A DNA stretch of 39,737 bases. Source: Cochliopodium minus. Its lineage: Eukaryota > Discosea > Himatismenida > Cochliopodiidae. The notes beneath the pieces were generated by a model, which saw only the letters and a program-made list of their open reading frames with translations, did not search any database and was not told the DNA's origin. The stretch spans positions 62,687-102,423 of the forward strand of contig JAMYWO010000148.1 in NCBI GenBank assembly GCA_024220525.1, read 5' to 3'. A program made the translations under genes and the position numbers. Below are positions 1 to 8,735 of the stretch, one piece after another; positions within the stretch are counted from its first letter, which is position 1, and every line of letters begins with the position of its first letter.

Positions 1-103
1 AAAATAAAAAATAAAAAATAAAATAAAAAATAAAAAATAAAAAATAAAAAATAAAAAATAAAAAATAAAAAATAAAATAAAAAATAAAAAAATAAAAATA
101 ATC
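1..103. repeat. (AAAAAT)n simple repeat
   Basis: Tandem AAAAAT/AAAAT units fill the left edge. On the minus strand this is intron sequence just after the donor at position 120 of the ankyrin gene. The same unit recurs at 1240-1326 and 15566-15798, so it is a common intron or spacer filler here and a weak point for assembly. Confidence 0.9.
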
Positions 104-120
104 AAAAATAAGGGATGTAC

Positions 121-1203
121 CTATGTTATCTTGGAGATCCATAATAGCATTGTATTGTATCAATAATTTGATGATTTCAATGTCTACATCGTATTGAAAA
201 GAAAGATACAATGCAGAATGTTCTTCACTGTTTTTCATGTTCACATCTGCTTTGCTTTCCAACAAAATCTGTAAAAATTTTAAAAAAAAATTAGAATTTA
301 GTTTAAATTTATTTATAGATTTTTTTTATTTTTAATTTTTAATTTTATTTAATTTAATTTTTTTGTTTAATTTTTAATTATTTAGTTTGTTTCCTTAAAA
401 ATAAATAACACAAACCTTGATTTTAGAAGGAGGCAAGTTTTTGAAGATAGAGATTAAAAGAGGAGAATAACCATTTTTATCAACCATGTTCACATCTGCT
501 TTATATTTTATCAACTCTTTTATCTTTTCTTCCTCCACATTTTTAAAACATCCCCAATATAATGGTGAAAATCCTTTTTAATTTCAAAATTATTTTTAAA
601 AAATAAAATTTGATGAATAATTTAATTTTATAATTATTTGAATAAATGAATAATTTAATATTATAATTATTTGAATAAATGATTAATTTAATTTTAAATT
701 CTTAAAAAATATATTTAAATACCAACACTGTCTTTTTCATTTACATCAGCTTTGCTTTCTAATAATAACTACGAAGAGTTTAAAAAAAGCCAAAATTAAA
801 TTGAGTGTATTTAAGAATGAAATTATGATAAAAAATAGAATTAAATAATAAAAAAATATATCTAATAAAAAAAAATAAACAAAGATGTATAATTATTTAA
901 AATTTAATATTAAAAAATATATCTAATAAATAAATATCTATAATTAAATTAATATTAATAATTAATAAAACAAATATCTAATTAATTAATTATTAAAAAT
1001 ATTAAATTGTATACATGATAAATAGAATAAAAAAAATACCTTGATGATTTCAAAATTAACATTATCGTCTTTAAAAGCTTGATAGAGAGGAGAATGAGAA
1101 TCTTTGTTTTTCATGTTTATTTCTGCCTTACTTTCTATCAACTTTTTCACTGTTTCAAAATCATTGTTTTGCTGAACACTCAAAAACAATGGTGAAATCC
1201 CTT
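121..1203 (-). CDS. Ankyrin-repeat protein, partial
   Basis: Four exons splice in phase on the minus strand: 1040-1203, 723-768, 416-573 and 121-268, with donors such as ATCAAG|GTATTT and acceptors such as TTTACAG|ATTTTG. Together they encode consecutive ankyrin repeats, with cores like LLLESKADVNEKDSVG and GFSPLYWGCFKN followed by the helical EEEKIKELI. Ankyrin repeats are protein-binding scaffolds; no other domain is visible, so the partner is unknown. The last visible exon ends in phase 1 at a donor at position 120, so the gene continues past the left edge. The first visible exon starts in phase 1 with no initiator Met, and upstream lies only an A/T repeat and unrelated sequence, so the 5' end is missing. 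The GCFKN.EEEKIK stretch is nearly the same as in the first exon of the ankyrin-UBR gene at 8736-15561, suggesting paralogy. Confidence 0.75.
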
Positions 1204-1239
1204 TTAAATATGAAATTTTTGAAGAAACGATGTTAGAGG

Positions 1240-1262
1240 AATAAAAATAAAAATAAAAATAA

Positions 1263-1293
<31 letters not shown>

Positions 1294-1327
1294 TAAAAAT
1301 AAAAATAAAAATAAAAATAAAAATAAN
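1240..1327. repeat. A/T simple repeat with an ambiguous base
   Basis: Runs of AAAATA/AAAAATA end in a single N at 1327, the only ambiguous base in the window. The tract separates the 5'-less ankyrin exons from the decayed frame to its right. Confidence 0.9.
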
Positions 1328-1329
1328 TT

Positions 1330-1841
1330 ACTTTTTGTTTGATTATGTTTAATATTTTAAATAAAGATATCCCACTTTGTGGGTGTTTTAGATCAAAAAA
1401 AAAAGAAGTTATTGGTAATCTTGCACCAACTAATTGAACAGTACAATTTCCAGTCAAAATATTATATATATAATATTTTCTTGTTAACTTGTTGAAAATA
1501 TAAGATGTTTCTGATTCAAATTGCACTTCAACCCAATTACATTGAGAACCATGATTTTTTGATTTTATTTGTCCAATATTTGTTGAAAGAAATGTAATAT
1601 TTCAGATATTTGATTTGGATAGAATCCAAATACAATCAATTATCTTGGGTATCTTGATGATCACTTGTTTTACATTGTTATATTTTTGATCAAAATATTC
1701 TTCCAATGTAGTATTTGGCGGGAAATCATCTTGCATATCTTTTATATTACAAAAAATCATTGAATATAAATTAATTATTTCAATAAAATTTTGCCATTCA
1801 CGATCTCAGTTAAAATTGGACTTGCAAACATAAATAATCAT
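1330..1841 (-). pseudogene. Decayed reading frame with two in-frame TGA codons, function unknown
   Basis: From ATG at 1841 one frame reads about 170 codons down to a GTAA donor-like site at 1330, broken only by TGA at 1806-1808 and TGA at 1602-1604. The composition is protein-like (for example FPPNTTLEEYFDQKYNN and SQCNWVEVQFESETSYIF), with hydrophobic and polar residues alternating as in a beta-rich domain. I do not recognise the family. Both TGA codons sit where Trp would fit (FN[ ]DREW and SNI[ ]NITF), so TGG-to-TGA change or read-through is possible. TGA is a normal stop elsewhere here (3571 and 39205-39207), so a pseudogene is the simpler reading. The exon end is phase 0, which does not fit the phase-1 ankyrin exon to its left, so it is probably not part of that gene. 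Confidence 0.5.
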
Positions 1842-1903
1842 TATCTTTATTAATTAATCTTTAATTCTTTATTTTAAAAAAATTTGAAATCTTAATCAGG
1901 GGA

Positions 1904-3172
1904 TTAATTTTTTTTTTTAAGATTATATCTTTTGAAAGCAACATCATACGGGATTTTTTCAGATAGAAGTATTTCAATTTTTTTTTCAAAAGTATAACCT
2001 GAATCCAAAAAAGTGTCCTTTTCGATATTATCAAAATCTTGTTTAAAATGAAGGATATGATTTTCTATGTCTGAAACCTCTTTATCAATATTTTCAATAT
2101 CTTTTTTATGATAATCTTTTTTATTGCAATAACCACTAATAGTGGCCTCAAACTCAGGACTTGATAGATAATTTCCTCCCCTAAGAGTTCCTTTTACAGT
2201 TTTGCGATCGTTAGAATATTTTTTATAATTAGAAATATAGAAAGTATCATTTTGGCCTTCTACGTTACTATCCATTGAATGATGAACAATTTCAATTGGG
2301 CAAATATCGTTTTTCAATTCAAAATTTTCTACGTGGTAAGTATAAGCACCACCTTTTTTATTTTTTGAGAATCAACAAGTACGGATTCATTGCCTAAAAA
2401 TCCCTGTTTTGTCTTGATAAGATTTTTTTTTGATTTCTCATGTGTGGTAAGTTTCTTTTTTGTTTCCTCAAGATCATTTGCATGACTTTTGTCTTTTGTT
2501 ATCGACTCTGGAAATTTAAGAAAGTTCATTTGAGAAACATCTTGGTCTTTATTATCAAATACAAAATTAAGAATTTTATCTCTCCTTTCGAGTTGTATCT
2601 TATCTTTGAAGTTATTAGGATGGAAATCTGTTCGAACTATTTTTATCTGGTTTTCCTTTACTTTGAAATGTTGTTCAAGTTTAACATGAACATTATTAAT
2701 TTCACTTCTTTTAATTATTTTTTGGTCATCTTCTAATATTTGATTCTCATTGCTGCAATTAGTAATGGCAAGAATAATATTTTTCCCTGGGAAAAAATCG
2801 AATAATTTTGCATAGTAACTTATAGTTCTTTCCAAATGAGAGCTCATTGTTAGGTTTTGTAAGCTAACGCAGAATACAATTGCTGAAAGTTGTTTTTGGG
2901 AACGAAGGAAGTTGATGGTTTGTAAAATATTTCTTTCTTCATCATTTTTTAGACATGGAGTATCAATAACAATAATTTCAGAGTCTTTATGGGTTACAGA
3001 TTGCGAAGAGATTTGGGTGTTTGGTTTTGAAACTTGAAATTCTTCTTTCAATAAAAGAAAATTTCCTAGGGTGCTCTTCCCTGAATCATTTATGCCAATT
3101 ATCAACACTGATTTATTTCTGTTTTTCTTTAAATAAGATTTAGAATTATTCTTGATAAATGGACAAATATTC
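1904..3172 (-). CDS. AIG1/GIMA-like GTPase, frameshifted
   Basis: The N-terminal frame (to 2329) carries a P-loop GINDSGKST after a hydrophobic strand (SVLIIG), a G3 element DTPCL, and a region ending ILAITNCSN where G4 (normally TKxD) would lie. The order and spacing resemble AIG1/GIMA GTPases, which sit on membranes and bind GTP through this fold. A second frame (2335-1904) continues at once with a charged coiled-coil tail ending KRYNLKKKN. The two frames meet at the heptamer AAAAAAG (2353-2359), where the tail is in the -1 frame. One A lost from an A7 run, or ribosomal slippage, would both explain it. No ATG lies between the in-frame stop near 3185 and the P-loop, so the start is in an unidentified upstream exon; several acceptor-like AGs exist around 3120-3155. 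Family call moderately sure; intactness unsure. Confidence 0.65.
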
Positions 3173-3174
3173 AA

Positions 3175-3570
3175 AATATTGTAGAAAAATTATATATAGT
3201 ACAACTTTATATGTTTGAATTCAAAATATATGTTGAAGATATTGTGATTGTGATTCACTATTTGGTATAATAGAAAATCCAAACATTATAATGTGAAGTT
3301 TATGATATAATAATATATGTGGTAAATTGAAAACAATATATCAAATCAATTTAAATCCTAAACAATGATAATAAAGTTATTCCTTCAAATAAAATGAAAT
3401 TATTATAACCAAATTTTGTTCTTGCGTGAATGCATAAGATAAAACCAAACCGGTTGAAAAAATAGCCAAAGGAAACTTTTTTTTATGTTTCCCAAAGAAA
3501 AATTTTAATTTATTCATTCAGATTTTTTTTTTAATATTTAATAATTCAAACTAATAAAGTGAAGGTAAAT
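3175..3570. other. Intergenic spacer
   Basis: No convincing exon, though the AIG1-like gene's first exon should lie here. It holds the 14-mer AACCGGTTGAAAAA (3448-3461, shared with 18614-18627) and a short hairpin GGAAAC/GTTTCC (3471-3476 with 3487-3492) around an A/T loop, about 80 bp past the kinase stop codon. Confidence 0.5.
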
Positions 3571-6500
3571 TCACCAAACAGTGGCACCCTTTTTTCGTAA
3601 ATCATCAAATAAATCTTTTTCTTTTTTTTCCTTGGGTATCATATTATATAATAACGCAAGGCCTGCTGAAACAAAACCAAGTGCACAAAGTTTTACATAA
3701 GATGACTTTCCTTTATTTGGAATATTCAATTCCTTTTTATTGCTCAGATAGGAAAGATTCAAGTTTAGAGTATCAATTGAATCCAACAATTCATTTTTGT
3801 TTTCCTTCAAATAAATAAATTAAACAGAATTTGAATAAAATGAACTTTTTCTTAAAAAAAAAACCTTATTTTCAATGATCTTTTTGAAGTAACTTAAAAA
3901 GAAATCATAAGATTCTTTTGAATCACATCTGTTTTTTTTGTTACGTTCAGTCATTTTAGAAATAAAAGTTTTCATTTCTTCACTCACACTAATAGAGGTT
4001 TGTTTCAAAACAAAGTTAAATGTCTTTGCTTTATTTTTTTTTTTGAACATTAATTATTTTTATTTTAGTAATATGTAAGTTTTAATTTATTACCAAGTGA
4101 AAAAACATCAGACCTTGAGTCCCAAACATCATCCTTTGGAGTGTAATTTTTTGAAAAAGTTTTAATATAATTTTCTCCTTTTTTGGATGCGCTTCCATAG
4201 TCAACAAACATAAAGAACTTTAGAAAAAGAGTATAAAAATTGAAAAAAATTTATCAATGCTATGAAACGATCAAATTATATATCATCTTTTTAAAGTGAA
4301 GATAAAATGTTTAAATAATTTTCGTATTTTATTAGAGTGTTGAAAAATAATATTGATATTATAAATAAAAATTTTTACAGTGAGTTTAGAATATTCATCT
4401 TTGAATAACATAATGTTAGAAGGTTTTATATCACAATGGTAAAAATCATTTGAGTGAAGAATATAGAGATTTTGGTTCAAAATTACTCCCATTCTTACAA
4501 AATCTATCTCGTTTTTGATAGTAGAGTTGTCTTTGATGAAAGATAAATCATAACCTTCAATCCATTCCATAGAGTAAGTATTTTCATTTAGAATTTCCAA
4601 TAATCTGAAGATATTTTATTGAAATATATGAAAAGAAAAAATATTTTAATTTTATTTTTATTTTTTTATTACTTTGGAATCATAAGATTGGGTATTTCTT
4701 GAATTCTTTTGTGATTGAAAACTTCTCTATTCCAAGATTCAAGATTTTTAGGATTATTTTTTGTTCTTTGTTTAATTGCAACAATTTCTTCGGTCTTTTT
4801 CGAAAAAAAAATTATCAAGATAAAAACAAAATAAATAAATAATTTTTTGTTACCAATACATTTCCTGCCTTGTAAACTATACCAAATCCTCCTTTCCCTA
4901 CAGGTGCAAATAAAGAATATTTATCTTCAATTAAATGTGATAAACCACACAAATTACATTTTTTTAATTCGTTGTTAAAAAGGATATTTTGTTTGCAACT
5001 GTAACAAACTATCTCTATTTTCTCCCCATCGAATCTAGTTTGGGTAGTATTTTCTGTAATTAAAGTTAACTCAGAGTAGAATTTAACTTTACTGTTCCTT
5101 TATTTAAATTAAAAATTTTTTAAATAATTTTTTTAAATTTTGTTATTTTAATTTTTTTAAATTTTGTTATTTTAATTTTTTAAATTTTGTTATTTTAATT
5201 TCTTTTTTACCAACTGTTTATTAATTCTTTAAAACATTCTCTTATTTTAGTCCCTACAAATTGTAAATGTTCTTCATCAGATTTGATAGAAATTTGGATT
5301 TTTTGTGGAAGTTCTTTGTATATTATTCCTTCGTTTTGTAGAGATTCCATTTCAATCAAACTCTCATTATTGTTTTTATCTTTGAACAAATAAATGAAAG
5401 AATCTTTCCAAAACATTTCTTCAACTATAGTAAATCCATTGCCAGAAATATTGACTCTAACTGCATTGAAAAAATTTTTCCAAGTCTTTATATAAGATAG
5501 TAAATTTATTCCAATAAAAATTTATATATTTTTAAAATTTATTAAACTTACAGGAGGTTTAAAAGGAAGAAAAATATTCAATGTAGTTGTGTTTTTCTTT
5601 AAAAATTTATCGATATTCTTTCCATTAGACAAGTATATCGAATTTCTGTAAGGTTTTTGAGAAGGAAAGAAGTAAGGAATTAAATGAATTTGATTTTCAG
5701 GAGTTTGTACTAATTTTTGAGGGATGCAAATATTTTTGTTTATCAATATATTTAAATTGTGACAACAATTATTTGAAATGTAACTAACATTTTCATTTTT
5801 CAACAAAAATACTTTCTTTATTATACTTTTTTGTCTCTCAGATAGAATGAGTTGTAGTTTTGATAATACTTGGTGATATTCCAAATTTTTAATTTCTTCT
5901 TTATAAATTTCTTGTTCATTTAAAAGATCTTCATAATTCGAAAAGATATTATCTTTTCCATAATTTTCAAAAAATTTGGAAATATTAGAAAAACAATCTT
6001 GAGAAATAATAATTTTGTCCATTTCTTTAAAATAAACCAATTTTCCGATTTTATTCAAATCTTCAACTAGTTTCAAGTCTATAAAATTTTTATAAATATT
6101 AAAATTGGATTTGAATTTTACCAAAACTATTTTAAATACTAATTAAATATTTACCTTTTTCATAAATTCTATCCACCAATATAAATTGTTTTGTTTTTAT
6201 ATTTTCATAAAACATTTTATGTTCTTTGGAATATTCGATTCTATTTTCGATTTTGAGATTATTGATTATCTCCAAAGGATAGTTGGTATAATCTTTTTCA
6301 ACGTATAAATGGCACAGATGATCTTCATTCTTTTTTATCTCAATTTTTAATTTATTTTCTTCAATCAAATTAGTTATCACTAAAAAAAAAAAAATTGTTT
6401 AATTTTTAAAAAATAAACAAAAATTTAAATAATAAAAATGACCGTTATCAATTTCAGTCATTTGGCTTTCGTTCAAATTATTATCACTTTTAATTATCAA

Positions 6501-7837
6501 TACTATTTCATTTTTGTGTTCCACTTTTTTATCAAATAAAAAATAATTACATAAGTTTTTTTCTTTTTCTTATTATTTATTTTGTTTAGTTTAAAATAAT
6601 TACCTGTGTGAAAAAAATTCAGCCATTCAAACAAAATATTTTTTTGAGAATAAATATCTTCCAATTTTGAATAAAATAGAAAAATCAAATAAAGAGATTC
6701 TTTTGTGTAGAAAAGAGAATGTAATATCTTTTAAAAAATATTAGAGATAAAAAATTTTAAATATTTTTAATTACCAAGTTATTTTCGAAAGGGATATCCC
6801 AAATTGTTTGTAGTTCTTCAAAGTAATCAAAATTACTTTCATAAATATTTTCCTAATATTTTTATGGAATTATTATATAAAAATTTAATTTAATTAAAAA
6901 ATTTTTTTTACAAGATTTTCTTTATGATTTGAACAGATACCTCGTAATAAAGAAGATTTATCTTTGTTTTCGCATCTAATAAATTTTGGTAAGCAAAGAT
7001 TTAAACAAATTTTATTGGAAAATTACCCAACTAAATAAAAATGTTTTTTTCATTAGTTTAGTGGAATATTAAATTCAAATTTTATAGTTTTACCCAAAAC
7101 AATTTTAAATTGACTCTAAATAATATTATTGCTCATCAAATAGAATTATTTATTGATTAAAAAATTTACCTTAGGTGTCATACTGTGTTTCAAATCAAAT
7201 TTAAATGATTTACTTAAATTTTTATTAGGTGCAAAGCAATAAACATCTCTATTTTCTTTATATAATTGAATTAATTATTTTTTATAAATATAAGAATAAT
7301 AATAAATTTTTTTGTTGGAATTTAAAATATTTTTTAGTTAACTTTATAATAGAAATGAGATGATAATACAAAAATATGATGAAAATACATTTCATCTTTA
7401 TATCATTCTCTAAATCTTTATAAATCTTGTAAATTTTTAATTATATTCGTACTATGTTAGGAAAAAAAGTTCAAAAAAAAAAAGATCAAGAATATCTAAC
7501 AAATTTATTGCTGATATTTTCTTTGTATGAATGGTAAATAGCATTGAGTGTTAATGATATATTCTTCTATATAAATGAATTAAATTTTTAATATTCTTTA
7601 TTAAGGATATACTATATATTTTATTTAAAATTCATTTAATATATTGGCATAATATAGGTATAGAAAGGAGATGGCAATCATTATATAATCAATTTGAAAA
7701 ATATTACCAGATATAAAGATATTATTTTGATCAGAGAAACTTGAATTCGATATTTCTTCAATGAGTAAATTTTTAAAAATGTGCTCCTCATTATCTTCCA
7801 ATAAAGATTTTTTGTCATTAGTTTTATTCTCTTTCAT
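3571..7837 (-). CDS. ROCO-family protein kinase (Roc-COR-zinc ribbon-kinase, C-terminal TM)
   Basis: Exons that join in phase: 7170-7241 (approximate 5' limit), 7094-7115, 7027-7030, 6912-6975, 6775-6852, 6604-6727, 6443-6523, 6155-6379, 5552-6126, 5211-5485, 4854-5097, 4673-4794, 4379-4604, 4094-4217, 3865-4028, 3571-3804. Order of domains: a Roc GTPase (KIVLVGCENKDKSSLL, then QTIWDIPFENN, KESLYLIFLF, IVLIIKSDN); a COR region (IGKLVYFKEMDKIIIS, later IHLIPYFFPSQKP); a zinc ribbon (CYSCKQN..KKCNLCG); and a kinase with GKGGFGIVYK, VAIK lysine, HCDIKPSNIM loop, DYG and SRSDVFSLAKT. It ends with a hydrophobic helix (LCALGFVSAGLALLY) that could anchor it in a membrane. The kinase is non-RD (HCD for HRD) and the Roc motifs are degenerate (second P-loop Gly is Asp; no DxxG). 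ATG at 7837 after an A run is the likely start (MKENKTNDKKSLLED), but exons between 7260 and 7700 are unresolved. No leucine-rich repeats were seen. Confidence 0.8.
7027..7030 (-). other. Predicted 4-nt micro-exon in the Roc P-loop
   Basis: TTGG lies between acceptor TTTATTTAG and donor GTAATT. The upstream exon (7094-7115) ends in phase 1 (..GTT TTG G) and the downstream exon (6975) begins with A TGC GAA. Only insertion of TTGG keeps the frame, and it creates Val-Gly at the first glycine of the P-loop. The two flanking introns would be 63 and 51 nt, normal for this gene. Confidence 0.6.
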
Positions 7838-7916
7838 TTTTTTTTTTTTTATAATAATGTTTAATTAATTTTTTGAATTCAAATATTAGATTTTCTAAAA
7901 ATTTTTTCTCAAACAT

Positions 7917-8200
7917 TTTGCTCCTCTTTCTCCTCTTTTTTCTTTTTCTTCCTCTTTCTCCTCTTCCACCTCTTCCTCTTTCAGCTTTTTCTCCTCTTTC
8001 ACCTATTGTTCCTTTTGCTCTTTTTGTTCTTCTTTCACCTCTTCCACCCCTTGTTCCTCTTTCACCTCTTTGACCTCTTCCTCTTTGACCTCTTGTTCCT
8101 CATTCTCCTTTTGTTCCTCTTTCACCTATTGTTCCTCTTTAACCTCTTTCACCTCTTTCTCCTTTTGTTCCCCTTTCACCTTTTCAACCCTTCCTCTTTA
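7917..8200. repeat. 9-bp pyrimidine/purine minisatellite
   Basis: About thirty degenerate copies of a 9-bp unit of the form CCTCTTTCA / CCTCTTGTT on the plus strand, so the minus strand is almost pure purine. It lies just upstream of the kinase start. In one minus frame it reads as Gly-X-Y (GERGTKGER..) but with TGA and TAA stops; a second frame reads KEEQ-type repeats with two TAG stops. I treat it as non-coding. Confidence 0.75.
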
Positions 8201-8735
8201 ACCAGCTTTTGTGATTAAATGATTATATCCAAATTTTTTTTCAATAAATTGCAATCAAAATCATTTCAAAATTATTCTTTTTTCTTTTATCATATTTCTT
8301 AATGAATTTGATGATCTTGTTAATTTTATTTTGATATTGTGATTTTGACAAATTGTTGTTGGATGATATCCACTTTTTGAATTCTCCAAAGTTTCAATTT
8401 TAAGAAAAAAATTGTTATCACAAATTTAATTTAATATTGTTCTGTGCTTAATTGACATCATGGTAATAGTGGGAAATCTTATGTTTAACTACTTTGTACA
8501 CTGCTGTGTTCTCAAGGAAATATTTTTCAGTCCTTTCTTTTGATCTCAAAAAAAATAATTACTTCTTCTTAGAAGTTTACATTTAGTGAGTTAGGTTGAT
8601 TTATTATTTCTCAAGGTATCATACCTGTCAAGATCATGAATTAAATTGAAAGATTCAAGATGTCCAAATCATCACATTTTCAAATCATTAAATCAGATTT
8701 TTAACCGATAAGAAAAAATTTGTGAAAAAAATTAT
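8201..8735. other. Intergenic spacer
   Basis: About 530 bp between the minisatellite and the stop codon of the ankyrin-UBR-CH gene. It is slightly less AT-rich than introns, but I find no open frame, tRNA or repeat family in it. Confidence 0.5.

Noticed and set aside
1330-1841. Variant genetic code with TGA as Trp
   Set aside because: TGA ends the kinase gene (3571) and ankyrin paralogue B (39205-39207), where paralogue A ends at nearly the same place with TAA.
7873-8218. Plus-strand Leu/Pro/Phe-rich ORFs
   Set aside because: They are translations of the 9-bp pyrimidine repeat; overlapping frames are open simply because pyrimidine runs lack stop codons.
8440-8560. Weak resemblance to the 5S rRNA 3' region
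   Set aside because: Only short scattered matches (ACATCAT, TGTGTTCTC); no helix I and no internal control region.
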